Of a DNA stretch of 40,551 nt, positions 26,510-34,980 are shown piece by piece. Below the pieces are notes generated by a model. That model was not told the DNA's origin. It made no database searches and saw nothing but the letters and a program-made list of their open reading frames with translations. Position numbers and translations under genes: made by a program. The stretch is from Lachnospiraceae bacterium. Its GTDB lineage: Bacteria; Bacillota; Clostridia; Lachnospirales; Lachnospiraceae. The stretch spans positions 38,808 to 79,358 of the forward strand of contig JAFLTB010000001.1 of assembly GCA_022510605.1 (NCBI GenBank), given 5' to 3'. Every line of letters starts with the position of its first letter. The stretch's first letter is position 1.

Positions 26510-27322
26510 TTATTTTACCTTTTCACTCTGATACAGGCGGTATACAAGAACCAGGATGGCAAAAATGTAACCAACCGTAATTCCCATGGTTATCGTCAGA
26601 CTGGTTAATACACCCACCTGGCTTAGATAAATTGGCACGTAACCAATAATCTGCAAAAGGATGGCAGCCGGCAAATAGTAAAAACAGTCTTTATTTGTCA
26701 GGGCCACATAGACAAGAATTGTCAAAGCCACATTGAGCCACATGGCCAGAAACTGCAGAGTGCCATCGCTTAGAATTGAACTGGCCGGAATGGCCGCCTG
26801 AGCCGCGATGGCGGATTGCTGTGCTGCCGCTTCTTCCGCCGGGATGCCCAGCCGGGCAAAATAATCTTCCACGCCAAAGGCATTGATTAAAAGGGCCATA
26901 ATGACATTGGCAATGTTGGCGATGCCGCCGTAAATCATACACTCAAAGCCGCCCTTGCCCAGTCCCAGTAGGAAAGCGTTTTCCTTGCCCGGCCGGGATT
27001 TCATGCAGTATTTCAGGGCAATATAGCTGCCGATTTGAGCCAGAAAACCGCTGAGGACAGCAGAATAGACTGCCACATATACCGGATGGTTGGCCAGATT
27101 TAGAAGGTTGCCGAGACCAAAGCCCAGCAGAAAAACCCAGTCAAGAACCGAGCGTCCCACAAACGTAAACAAAAAGGAAAAAGCTATACCAATAAAAAAA
27201 GAAGATAGCTTGACATCCTTTTTCGCCTTGTAGTAACCGAGAAAAATAAGAGGGACAATAAAGCAGAGAACAGCGCTCATAATCATGGCCTGGACTGCCC
27301 CTCCTGTAAATGCAATATCCAT
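26510..27322 (-). CDS. YhfC-family membrane protein (putative intramembrane metalloprotease)
   Basis: A 270-residue protein with seven or more hydrophobic segments. The YhfC family is grouped by homology with intramembrane metalloproteases of the CPBP/PrsW type. The relevant motif here reads LGLGKGGFECMIYGG (about residues 120-134), keeping G-x-G-x-GG-x-E, but with Lys where some homologues have His. Activity is therefore uncertain. ATG 27322 has only a weak upstream AAGG. The promoter is at 27399-27427. Confidence 0.75.
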   Translation of the reverse strand: MDIAFTGGAVQAMIMSAVLCFIVPLIFLGYYKAKKDVKLSSFFIGIAFSFLFTFVGRSVLDWVFLLGFGLGNLLNLANHPVYVAVYSAVLSGFLAQIGSYIALKYCMKSRPGKENAFLLGLGKGGFECMIYGGIANIANVIMALLINAFGVEDYFARLGIPAEEAAAQQSAIAAQAAIPASSILSDGTLQFLAMWLNVALTILVYVALTNKDCFYYLPAAILLQIIGYVPIYLSQVGVLTSLTITMGITVGYIFAILVLVYRLYQSEKVK

Positions 27323-27398
27323 ATTGATACACCAGCCTTCGTATTTTATTTTTGAATAACTAAATCTTCTAATGCAATAAAATTTTATCGTATGGAAT

Positions 27399-27427
27399 AT
27401 TGTAACATAAGTTTATGAAAATCACAA
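27399..27427 (-). promoter_or_regulatory. Promoter of the YhfC/DUF2752 operon
   Basis: Read leftward: TTGTGA, a 17-base spacer, TACAAT. It is back to back with the promoter at 27454. Confidence 0.6.
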
Positions 27428-27453
27428 CTACGCTTGCGGGCAGTCAGTTTTTC

Positions 27454-27482
27454 TTGCGAATTGGATGTTCCCATATTATAAT
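27454..27482 (+). promoter_or_regulatory. Promoter of the yaaO-rsmI block
   Basis: TTGCGA, a 17-base spacer, a perfect TATAAT, 54 bases before the decarboxylase ATG. Confidence 0.7.
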
Positions 27483-27536
27483 AAATATAAATGGGCGCAA
27501 GGTATGAACAATTAGGAAATACAAGGAAGAAAAACC

Positions 27537-29087
27537 ATGAACCTACATGACACCTTACTACAATACAGCCAGTCCGGCATGTACCCCATGCACATGCCAG
27601 GGCACAAGAGGAACAAAGAAATTTTCGAGAAAATTTCTTCAGAAATTTCCTCGGAATTTTCCTCAGAGTTTTCCTCAGAGTTCTCCCCGGAATTTTCCAT
27701 GGGAAATCCCTACCTTATAGACGTTACCGAGGTAGAGGGGCTGGACAACTTGCACCATCCCACAGGGATTCTGCAGGATTTTATGGAGCAGATGCAAAAG
27801 AGGTACGGAACAGAAAAGACCTATCTTCTTGTCAATGGAAGCACCGGGGGGATTCTGTCGGCAGTGTCCGCCTGCTGTCGGCGGGGGGATACGATACTGA
27901 TGGCCAGAAACTGCCACCGCTCCGTGTACCACGCTGTATATTTGCTGGGCCTGCATCCGATATATGTATTACCAGAGGAGGAGGAAGGCATTCCGCTGGA
28001 AATCCGGTCAGAGCAGGTGCGGGAGGCTCTGCGTCATGCACCGGAACAGAAAAAACCTTCCTGTGTTATTGTGACCTCCCCTACCTATGAGGGGATTGTC
28101 TCCGATATTGCAGACATTGCGAAAGCAGCGCACGAAAATAATATTCCACTGATTGTAGATGAAGCCCATGGTGCGCATTTTGCCTGGAGTGACGGAATGC
28201 CTTCTGCGGCCATGGAGCAGGGAGCAGATTTGGTGGTGGAAAGTCTTCATAAGACTCTGCCGGCTCTGACACAGACGGCCCTGCTGCATCTGTGCTCAAA
28301 GCGGATTACTCCAGAGCAGGTGGAGCGCTATCTGGCGATATATCAGACAAGCAGTCCCTCCTATGTATTGATGGCCGGGGCGGCGCAGTGTATAGATTGG
28401 CTGACCCTTTACGGGAAAGAGGCTTTTTTGCAGTATGAAAAAAGGCTGGACTGGTTCCGGGAAAAAGCGGCGGACTGGCAGACTCTTTCCCTGTGGTCCC
28501 ATCCCAGGAAAGAGCCATCCAAACTGGTGATACGGACAGGGACGCAGGAAATGACGGGGGAACAGCTGGCGGACAGGCTTCGGCAGCAGGATAAAATTGA
28601 GGTGGAAATGGCGGCGGGAGATTATGTACTGGCCATGACAAGCCCCTGTGATACAGAGGAAGGATTCGAGCGGCTGTATGAGGCTCTGACCCGTATTGAT
28701 AAAGAGCTGACGGAAGACAAAAGCGGAAATGCCGGAAGGAAAGAGATAGAAAAGCCTTCGGAAAAGAAATCCATTGCCAGCCAGGAAGCGCCTAAGATAC
28801 GAAAGACTGCGTATGAAGCCATGAATGGCTCTTGTGAGACCGTGGAACTGGAGAAAAGTCTGGGGAAAATTTCAGCGGAGTATGCGATTGTTTATCCGCC
28901 GGGAATTCCCTTTCTCGTGCCGGGGGAAGAAATCAGCCGGAATGTAATTCAAAGGCTGCAGGAGTGCCGGAAGAAAAAACAGGAGCTTCTGGGACTTTCC
29001 AAAATCCGGGAAGGAAAGCTGCAGGTGTGCACAGAGGAAGGGGAAGAGACAGCCGGGCATCAGTCAGGAGGAGAATCCAATGGGTAG
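27537..29087 (+). CDS. Orn/Lys/Arg decarboxylase-family PLP protein (YaaO-like) with SSEF repeat insertion
   Basis: A 516-residue fold-type I PLP enzyme. Family signatures are MHMPGHKR (18-25), DVTEVEGLDNLHHP (62-75), VNGSTGGI, VDEAHGAH (207-214) and SLHKTLPALTQ, with PLP lysine K239. The C-terminal domain ends in the conserved YPPGIPFLVPGE. Members decarboxylate basic amino acids; the substrate cannot be told. The unusual part is residues 34-54, five near-identical 4-residue units (SSEI/SSEF/SPEF) from a 12-bp tandem repeat inserted between the MPGHKR and DVTEV motifs. It overlaps the next gene by 8 bases. Confidence 0.9.
   Translation: MNLHDTLLQYSQSGMYPMHMPGHKRNKEIFEKISSEISSEFSSEFSSEFSPEFSMGNPYLIDVTEVEGLDNLHHPTGILQDFMEQMQKRYGTEKTYLLVNGSTGGILSAVSACCRRGDTILMARNCHRSVYHAVYLLGLHPIYVLPEEEEGIPLEIRSEQVREALRHAPEQKKPSCVIVTSPTYEGIVSDIADIAKAAHENNIPLIVDEAHGAHFAWSDGMPSAAMEQGADLVVESLHKTLPALTQTALLHLCSKRITPEQVERYLAIYQTSSPSYVLMAGAAQCIDWLTLYGKEAFLQYEKRLDWFREKAADWQTLSLWSHPRKEPSKLVIRTGTQEMTGEQLADRLRQQDKIEVEMAAGDYVLAMTSPCDTEEGFERLYEALTRIDKELTEDKSGNAGRKEIEKPSEKKSIASQEAPKIRKTAYEAMNGSCETVELEKSLGKISAEYAIVYPPGIPFLVPGEEISRNVIQRLQECRKKKQELLGLSKIREGKLQVCTEEGEETAGHQSGGESNG
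27636..27695 (+). repeat. Five in-frame 12-bp tandem repeats inside the decarboxylase gene
   Basis: Units such as TCCTCAGAGTTT and TCCTCGGAATTT start at 27636, 27648, 27660, 27672 and 27684. They are in frame and encode SSEI, SSEF, SSEF, SSEF and SPEF. Synonymous differences between units suggest the array is not brand new. Confidence 0.9.
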
Positions 29088-29670
29088 ATTATATGTGTTT
29101 ATGGGAAAAAGTGCATCAGGCAAGGATACTTTGTACCGCACTACCATGGAGAGACATCCAGAGCTGCAGGCAGTGGTTTCCTACACTACCCGCCCCATCC
29201 GGGCCGGGGAAAAGGAGGGCGTGGAGTATCATTTTGTGTCGGTGCGGGAGATGAAGCAGATGGAGAAAGAGGGCCGGATTGTGGAATGCCGGTGCTATCA
29301 GACGGTGAAAGGTCCCTGGTATTATTTTACTGCGGCGGATGGGCAGATTGATTTTGAAAAGGGGGATTTCTGTCTGATTTCCACTCTGGAGGGGTATGGT
29401 AAAATCCGGGATTTTTATGGCAGAGACAGGGTTGTGCCTGTATATATTGAAGTGGAAGATTTTACCAGAATGCAGCGTTCTCTGGAGAGAGAACGGCAGC
29501 AGGAGATGCCCTGCGTGGCAGAGGTCTGCCGCCGGTTTCTGGCAGATGAGGAGGATTTTTCCAGAGAAAAACTGGAGGCTGCCGGAATTGGAGCAAAAGA
29601 GCACATAAAAAACGAAACAATTTCCGAGGCGCTTTGCCAGATAGAGGGAATCCTAAAAAGTGGTAGATAA
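29080..29670 (+). CDS. Guanylate-kinase-like P-loop protein
   Basis: A 196-residue protein of the guanylate kinase family. The P-loop is GKSASGKDT (9-17), and VVSYTTRPIRAGEKEGVEYHFV is the GMP-binding segment; its SxTTRxxRxGExxGxxYxF pattern is intact. The middle is diverged (KGPWYYFTAAD). It could phosphorylate GMP or a related monophosphate, but the divergence and the location leave this open. In Bacillus the equivalent spot, next to yaaO, is held by thymidylate kinase. It starts 8 bases inside the decarboxylase gene with GGAGGAG upstream. Confidence 0.82.
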   Translation: MGRLYVFMGKSASGKDTLYRTTMERHPELQAVVSYTTRPIRAGEKEGVEYHFVSVREMKQMEKEGRIVECRCYQTVKGPWYYFTAADGQIDFEKGDFCLISTLEGYGKIRDFYGRDRVVPVYIEVEDFTRMQRSLERERQQEMPCVAEVCRRFLADEEDFSREKLEAAGIGAKEHIKNETISEALCQIEGILKSGR

Positions 29671-29755
29671 AACCTACAAAAAGTGATATGATGTTAAATA
29701 GGCACAGGTGCAAAGGAGACACTGGCGTAAAACATTTCGGAATGGAGGGAAAGCC

Positions 29756-30196
29756 ATGGATATTCGGGTAGAACAGGCACAGCAGGTCAATCAGACGTCC
29801 CAGACGTCCCAGACCCAGGATACAGGGGAAAATTTCAAATTTACGCTGATGAGCTCCATTGAGGAGGCCGGCCTGAAAGAACGCCTTACCCTGATGATGG
29901 AAGAAATTACCATGCAGGGGAAGAAGCTGGGCAAGCGGATGGATGTGCGGGATATGAAGCATTACCGCCGGCTGATTAAGGAATTTATGAATGAAGTTGT
30001 CAACCGCTCCCACAAATTCAGCCGTGAGAATTTTCTTGACCGAAGGGGCAGACACCGTGTCTATGGTATGATTAAGAGGGTGGATGCTGCTTTAGACGAA
30101 CTGGCAGGAGAGCTCATCAAGGAGGAAAAGGACGCCATTGCCATCCTGAATAAAGTAGATGAGATTCGGGGGCTGCTGTTGGATATAATCACATGA
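29756..30196 (+). CDS. yaaR: YaaR-family (DUF327) protein
   Basis: A 146-residue helical cytoplasmic protein. The N-terminus is Gln/Thr-rich (QTSQTSQTQ). The conserved DUF327 core includes GKRMDVRDMKHYRRLIKEF, VVNRSHKFSRENFLDRRG and VDEIRGLLLDI. Function is unknown; yaaR sits beside holB in Bacillus just as here. ATG 29756 has GGAGGG six bases before it; a 16-codon upstream extension is rejected because it lacks an SD. It lies 15 bases before holB. Confidence 0.9.
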   Translation: MDIRVEQAQQVNQTSQTSQTQDTGENFKFTLMSSIEEAGLKERLTLMMEEITMQGKKLGKRMDVRDMKHYRRLIKEFMNEVVNRSHKFSRENFLDRRGRHRVYGMIKRVDAALDELAGELIKEEKDAIAILNKVDEIRGLLLDIIT

Positions 30197-30211
30197 TGGG
30201 AGGTACAAAAG

Positions 30212-31222
30212 ATGTTTGCATTTTCGGAAATTGTAGGACACGAACAGATAAAAGAGCATTTACAGACGGCGATTCGGGAAGAAAAGCCGTTTCACGCATA
30301 TATTTTCCAGGGGGAGGTTGGCGTAGGCAAGGAGACCCTGGCAAAAACCTTTGCCGCCGGCCTGCAATGTCAGGGAGAGGGAACCAGACCCTGCACCGAA
30401 TGTATTTCCTGCCGTCAGATTGAGTCCGGTAACCAGCCGGATATTATCTGGGTGGAGAGGGAGAGAGCCAGCCTGGGAGTGGAGGAAATCCGCTCGCAGC
30501 TTTGCAATACAATGGATATTAAACCTTTTTCCAGCCCATATAAAATTTATATTGTGCCGGAGGCGGAGAAAATGACGGAGGCGGCGCAGAACGCCCTGCT
30601 CAAAACCATTGAGGAACCGCCGGAATATGGGGTAGTGATTCTTCTCACCAGCAATATCAGTGAGTTATTGCCCACCATCCAGTCCCGTTGTCTGACTTTG
30701 GAATTTCGTCCCCTGTCCATGACTACGGTAGAGGATTTTCTAAAGAGCCAGTGCCAGGTGCCGGATTATCTGGCCAGGGCCAGTGCGGCCTTTGCCCAGG
30801 GAAATCTGGGGAAAGCCATGCGGTATGCCAAATCCGAGGACTTTATTGAGCGCAAGGACAAGATTTTGTCTCTGCTCCGAAATGTGAGCCGGATGGATGT
30901 ATCCGAGATGCTGACAGTGATTAAGGATTTGGGAACCAGAAAAGAAGAGGTCAGAGATTACATTGACCTGATGGCGTTGTGGTACCGGGACGTCTTAATC
31001 TTTAAGGCAACCAAGAACATTAATCAGCTGCTGTTCCAGGAGGAGTCCACCCACATTGCCAAAGAGGCGGCAGAGTGCAGCTATGAAAAAATCGAGGAGA
31101 TTTTACAGGCCTTTGAGAAAGCAAAGACACGTTTAAAGGCAAATGTCAGTTTTGATGTAACGATGGAACTAATGCTTTTAACAATAAAAGATGGAAATAG
31201 ATTCAGTAATTATTGGAGGTAA
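30212..31222 (+). CDS. holB: DNA polymerase III delta' subunit (clamp loader)
   Basis: A 336-residue AAA+ subunit of the clamp-loader complex that puts the sliding clamp on DNA. Walker A is GEVGVGKE (34-41). A zinc module has C53, C61, C64 and C67 (around CTECISC). ALLKTIEEPP and PTIQSRC are the conserved delta' box and the SRC motif. ATG 30212 has GGGAGG upstream. It is in the conserved order yaaR-holB-yaaT and ends 2 bases before the ricT start. Confidence 0.96.
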   Translation: MFAFSEIVGHEQIKEHLQTAIREEKPFHAYIFQGEVGVGKETLAKTFAAGLQCQGEGTRPCTECISCRQIESGNQPDIIWVERERASLGVEEIRSQLCNTMDIKPFSSPYKIYIVPEAEKMTEAAQNALLKTIEEPPEYGVVILLTSNISELLPTIQSRCLTLEFRPLSMTTVEDFLKSQCQVPDYLARASAAFAQGNLGKAMRYAKSEDFIERKDKILSLLRNVSRMDVSEMLTVIKDLGTRKEEVRDYIDLMALWYRDVLIFKATKNINQLLFQEESTHIAKEAAECSYEKIEEILQAFEKAKTRLKANVSFDVTMELMLLTIKDGNRFSNYWR

Positions 31223-31224
31223 CT

Positions 31225-32136
31225 ATGAAGGTTATTATCGGAGTGCGTTTTCGCCAGGCGGGCAAGGTGTATTTCTTTGACCCGGGGCAAAACCAGTTAG
31301 AGAGAGGACAGCATGTTATCGTAGAGACTGCCAAGGGTGTGGAATATGGTCTTGTGGTGCTTCCCAATAGAGAGATGGCAGAGGAAAAAATTGTGGCGCC
31401 CTTAAAGGGGATTATCCGGGTAGCAACGGAAAAGGATGCCGCCACAGAGGAAAAAAACCGGGAAAAGGAAAAAGAAGCCTTTCAGATTTGTCTGGAAAAA
31501 ATAGCAAAGCATGGGCTGGAAATGAAACTGATTGATGCAGAATATACCTTTGATAACAATAAACTGCTGTTTTACTTCACGGCAGACGGACGGATTGATT
31601 TTAGAGAGCTGGTAAAGGATTTGGCCAGTGTATTCCGCACCCGGATTGAACTGCGCCAGATTGGCGTCCGGGATGAAACCAAGATACGAGGCGGAATCGG
31701 TATTTGTGGACGAGCCCTGTGCTGTCACAGTTATCTGGCAGATTTTGCCCCGGTATCCATTAAGATGGCAAAGGAGCAGAACTTGTCCTTGAATCCCACC
31801 AAGATATCCGGTGTGTGCGGCCGGTTGATGTGCTGTCTGAAAAACGAAGAGGAGGCCTATGAAGAGCTGAACAGCCGGCTTCCAGGTGTGGGCACCAGAG
31901 TAAAGACGCCGGAGGGGCTTACCGGTGAGGTGCAGAGCGTCAGCGTATTAAAGCAGCGGGTGAAGGTTGTGGTGACCCTGGAAAACGATGAAAAGGAAGT
32001 CAGGGATTACCAGGTGGACGAGCTGAAGTTCCGTTCCGGAGGTCCGAAGGGAAAGATTCAGGCCAAGCACGAAAAGGAATTGAAAAAACTGGAGGATATG
32101 GAGAAACAGGAAGGAAAGTCCAAGCTGAATGAGTGA
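31225..32136 (+). CDS. ricT: PSP1-domain protein RicT (YaaT)
   Basis: A 303-residue PSP1-family protein. In Bacillus RicT (YaaT) forms a complex with RicA and RicF that carries [4Fe-4S] clusters and controls RNase Y-dependent mRNA processing, sporulation and competence. Visible cysteines are C161, C166, C167 (GICGRALCC) and C198, C203, C204 (GVCGRLMCC), consistent with cluster binding. The Lys-rich tail from about 270 is probably flexible. ATG 31225 has TTGGAGG upstream. It overlaps trmN6 by 8 bases. Confidence 0.94.
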   Translation: MKVIIGVRFRQAGKVYFFDPGQNQLERGQHVIVETAKGVEYGLVVLPNREMAEEKIVAPLKGIIRVATEKDAATEEKNREKEKEAFQICLEKIAKHGLEMKLIDAEYTFDNNKLLFYFTADGRIDFRELVKDLASVFRTRIELRQIGVRDETKIRGGIGICGRALCCHSYLADFAPVSIKMAKEQNLSLNPTKISGVCGRLMCCLKNEEEAYEELNSRLPGVGTRVKTPEGLTGEVQSVSVLKQRVKVVVTLENDEKEVRDYQVDELKFRSGGPKGKIQAKHEKELKKLEDMEKQEGKSKLNE

Positions 32137-32866
32137 TTTGATAAGAGAAGGAGAGCGGTTGGATGATTTGCAGAGGGAGGGGCTGAAGCTGATTCAGAAT
32201 CCCGCCTGGTTCTGCTTTGGCATGGACGCCGTACTTCTCAGCGCTTTTACCCAGGTGGGAAAAGGCCAGGTCTGTGCCGATTTGGGCTGCGGCAATGGGG
32301 TAATTCCCATTCTTCTGGCAGGGAGAACGGAAGGAAGTCATTTTTCCGGGCTGGAGCTCCAGACAGACATTGCGGACATGGCAAGGCGCAGTGTCCAATA
32401 CAATCATCTGGAAGAGAAAGTAAATATAGTGACCGGCGATATAAAGGAAGCCACTTCAATTTTTGGAGCCGCTTCCTTTGATGTTGTCACCAGTAATCCG
32501 CCCTATCTGACCCAGGCCCACGGTCTCACCAATGAAGCGGGGCACAAGGCGCTGGCCAGACACGAGTTGGCCTGCACCCTGGCGGACGTCATCGGCAGTG
32601 CAACGGGGCTTTTGAAACCCGGCGGCCATTTTTTCATGGTGCACCGCCCCTTCCGGCTGGCAGAAATTATCTGCTGCATGAAGGAGCATAAACTGGAACC
32701 GAAGCGGATGCGTCTGGTCTATCCCTTTGTAGATAAGGAGCCGAATATGGTGTTAATAGAAGGAGTCCGGGGCGGCAACCCGAGGATTACTGTGGAAAAG
32801 CCATTGATTGTATATGAGAGGGAAAATGTATACACGCCGGAGATTATGAGATTGTATGATATGTGA
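32129..32866 (+). CDS. tRNA1(Val) A37 N6-methyltransferase (TrmN6/YabB family)
   Basis: A 245-residue class I SAM methyltransferase. SAM motif I is DLGCGNGVIP (51-60), and NPPY (123-126) is the N6-adenine/glutamine methylase catalytic motif. The lead-in DDLQREGLKLIQNP and the phrase FCFGMDAVLLSAF are typical of the YabB/TrmN6 group. It probably methylates adenine in a tRNA; the site in this lineage is inferred from the family name. It overlaps ricT by 8 bases and precedes rsmI by 21 bases, as in Bacillus yabB-yabC. Confidence 0.9.
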   Translation: MSDLIREGERLDDLQREGLKLIQNPAWFCFGMDAVLLSAFTQVGKGQVCADLGCGNGVIPILLAGRTEGSHFSGLELQTDIADMARRSVQYNHLEEKVNIVTGDIKEATSIFGAASFDVVTSNPPYLTQAHGLTNEAGHKALARHELACTLADVIGSATGLLKPGGHFFMVHRPFRLAEIICCMKEHKLEPKRMRLVYPFVDKEPNMVLIEGVRGGNPRITVEKPLIVYERENVYTPEIMRLYDM

Positions 32867-32887
32867 CAGGAGGAAAGGAGGCACGCC

Positions 32888-33745
32888 ATGGCGGGAATGC
32901 TGTATGTATGTGCGACGCCCATTGGAAATCTGGAGGATATTACCCTGCGGGTACTCCGGGTGTTAAAGGAAGTGGATGTCATTGCCGCAGAGGATACGAG
33001 GCAGACGGCGAAACTGTTGAATCATTATGAGATAAAAACGCCTCTTGTCAGTTATCATGAGCACAACAAGCGGGAGAAGACCCCGGTGCTGATAAAGCGA
33101 ATGCAGGAAGGGGAGAGTATTGCCCTTGTGACGGATGCTGGCACACCGGCTATCTCGGACCCGGGAGAGGAGCTGGTAAGAGCCTGTTATGAGGCGGATA
33201 TTGCTGTGACCTCTCTGCCGGGAGCGGCGGCGGTCATTACAGCGCTGACTCTCTCAGGAATGAAGGCCAGACGGTTTACCTTTGAGGGATTTCTGCCTAT
33301 GGATAAAAAGGAGAGGGAGCCGGTCCTGGCAAGGCTGGCGGAGTCCACCTGTACCACCGTTTTGTATGAGGCGCCCCATCGGCTGTGCAGGACGCTGCAG
33401 GTTTTGCAGGATGCGGTGGGCGGCAAAAGGAAGCTTGCCATCTGCAAAGAACTGACAAAGCGTCATGAGACTGTCCTGCATTTTACAGTGGAGGAAGCCC
33501 TTCTTTATTTTCAGGAAAAGGAACCCAAGGGGGAATTTGTGCTTGTCCTGGAAGGAGAGGACGAGGAAAAGAAAAAGGAAAAAGAACAGAGGCAGTGGCA
33601 GGAAATGCCCCTTGCCCGTCATATGGAACTGTATCAGAATCAGGGAATGAGTAAAAAAGAAGCCATGAAGCAGGTGGCAAAGGACCGCGGGGTGTCCAAA
33701 CGGGATATCTATGGCGCCCTGCTTCAAAACGAAGAGGAGGACTAG
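32888..33745 (+). CDS. rsmI: 16S rRNA (cytidine1402-2'-O)-methyltransferase
   Basis: A 285-residue RsmI of the tetrapyrrole-methylase fold, which 2'-O-methylates C1402 in the decoding centre. Signatures: YVCATPIGNLEDITLR, AAEDTRQTAKLL, LVTDAGTPAISDPG, VTSLPGAAAVITAL and RFTFEGFLP. The C-terminal tail is charged. ATG 32888 has AAAGGAGG upstream. It is the last gene of the rightward block and converges with the rhodanese gene, stops 34 bases apart. Confidence 0.97.
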   Translation: MAGMLYVCATPIGNLEDITLRVLRVLKEVDVIAAEDTRQTAKLLNHYEIKTPLVSYHEHNKREKTPVLIKRMQEGESIALVTDAGTPAISDPGEELVRACYEADIAVTSLPGAAAVITALTLSGMKARRFTFEGFLPMDKKEREPVLARLAESTCTTVLYEAPHRLCRTLQVLQDAVGGKRKLAICKELTKRHETVLHFTVEEALLYFQEKEPKGEFVLVLEGEDEEKKKEKEQRQWQEMPLARHMELYQNQGMSKKEAMKQVAKDRGVSKRDIYGALLQNEEED

Positions 33746-33779
33746 CAAAACCGAACAGGATTCCAATGGGTGTGCTATG

Positions 33780-34151
33780 CTAGTCGGCTTCCTCTGGCAT
33801 TTGCGTTCTCAGATATTCCCGGTAACCGCCGGCAAGATTACAGGCATGATAGCCGGCGTCGGACAGAAGCTCTACCATTTCCCGGCTGAGTTCGCCGGCC
33901 TGGCAGAACACATAGATATCCTGTCCGTGGGGCAGATGATATAACTGCCGGATATTATCCAATGGAATATGAATGGCACCGGGGATGGTGCCAAATTCAT
34001 ACAACTGCTTTTCTCTCGTGTCAATCAGAATGGTATTTTCCCGTCCCAGGTGGTTTTTTACATAATCCTTCATATCCATTTCTTCTATCATACTTTTTTC
34101 ATCTCCATCCATTAAGATATCGGTGACGTACTGCGGTCTGTCACATGCCAC
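33780..34151 (-). CDS. Rhodanese-domain sulfurtransferase
   Basis: A 123-residue single rhodanese domain, about 37-116. The first signature is LIDTREKQLYEFGTIPGAIH, and the active-site loop is C83-QAGELSR, with Cys as the persulfide carrier. LAGGYREYL is the conserved C-terminal turn. The listed start, GTG 34151, overlaps the E1 gene end by 11 bases; in-frame ATGs 13 and 20 codons later are possible, so the N-terminus is uncertain. With the E1 gene it gives the two halves of a MoeZ/MOCS3/Uba4-type protein, encoded separately. Confidence 0.9.
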   Translation of the reverse strand: MACDRPQYVTDILMDGDEKSMIEEMDMKDYVKNHLGRENTILIDTREKQLYEFGTIPGAIHIPLDNIRQLYHLPHGQDIYVFCQAGELSREMVELLSDAGYHACNLAGGYREYLRTQMPEEAD

Positions 34152-34956
34152 ATCCGGTCACCTGATATTCTGCCCGATTGTCAGCGAGGGTGAGAATCGA
34201 GGGATGTTCCCCGCATACGCTGCAGTCCGGGTTACTCTTTGAAATACAGGTGGTGTGAAACTGCATACGCAATCCGTCCACATTCAGGACTTTCCCCACC
34301 AGTAAATCTCCGATTTCCAGCAGATATTTAATGGCCTCGGCAGCCTGGATGCTGCCGATGATACCAGTGACAGCGCCGAGAACTCCTGCCTGGGAGCAGG
34401 TAAGGGTTTCCTCTGCCGGGGGCACACTGCCCAAAAGACACCGCAGACATGGCCCTTTTCCGGGAACATAGGTCATGGTCTGGCCCTCAAAGCGGACGAC
34501 TCCGGCATGGGAGTAGGGTTTTTTGGCCAGAACACAGGCGTCGTTGATTAAAAACTTGGATTCAAATCGGTCCGTAGCGTCAATGATAAAGTCGTACTGT
34601 CCAATGACATCCAGAATATTGTCTACGGTCATTCTTTCCGGATGCAGCTGCACGGAGACATCCGGGTTGTGTTCTTCAATGGTCTGTCTGGCCGACTGGG
34701 TTTTGTCTGTACCCACATCCTTTGTCCGGTGAAGAATCTGCCGCTGTAAATTGGAGAGTTCCACCTGGTCGTAGTCGGCGATTCCCAGAGTGCCCACGCC
34801 TGCCGCCGCCAGATATAGAAGGGAGCTGGAACCAAGGGCGCCAGCGCCGATTACCAGTACACGGGACTGCAGGAGACGCTTTTGTCCGGCCACGCCAATT
34901 TCCTTCAGCGCAAAATGCCGGGAGTATCGTTCTAACTGTTCTTCTGAAAATATCAT
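34141..34956 (-). CDS. MoeB/ThiF/HesA-family E1-like adenylyltransferase
   Basis: A 271-residue E1-like enzyme. The nucleotide-binding loop is GAGALGSS (37-44), with D61 and the SNLQRQILH segment (Arg72) typical of E1 adenylation sites, and DATDRF at 126-131. Two zinc-binding pairs are visible, C170/C173 (CLRC) and C245/C248 (CSVC). Such enzymes adenylate the C-terminal GG of a ubiquitin-like sulfur carrier (MoaD, ThiS or Urm1); none is encoded in this window. It lies 24 bases after mnmA and overlaps the rhodanese gene, so a role in sulfur transfer is likely. The precise pathway is inference. Confidence 0.92.
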   Translation of the reverse strand: MIFSEEQLERYSRHFALKEIGVAGQKRLLQSRVLVIGAGALGSSSLLYLAAAGVGTLGIADYDQVELSNLQRQILHRTKDVGTDKTQSARQTIEEHNPDVSVQLHPERMTVDNILDVIGQYDFIIDATDRFESKFLINDACVLAKKPYSHAGVVRFEGQTMTYVPGKGPCLRCLLGSVPPAEETLTCSQAGVLGAVTGIIGSIQAAEAIKYLLEIGDLLVGKVLNVDGLRMQFHTTCISKSNPDCSVCGEHPSILTLADNRAEYQVTGCGM

Positions 34957-34980
34957 GAAAAGGCTCTCCTTTTGCTATCT

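Noticed and set aside
27636-27695. CRISPR-like short repeat array
   Set aside because: The units are directly adjacent with no spacers and are in frame within a PLP enzyme gene.
33740-33785. Inverted repeat GACTAGCA / TGCTAGTC between rsmI and the rhodanese gene as a bidirectional terminator
   Set aside because: The arms are just the two GAC TAG gene ends facing each other, the loop is 30 bases and there is no T-run.
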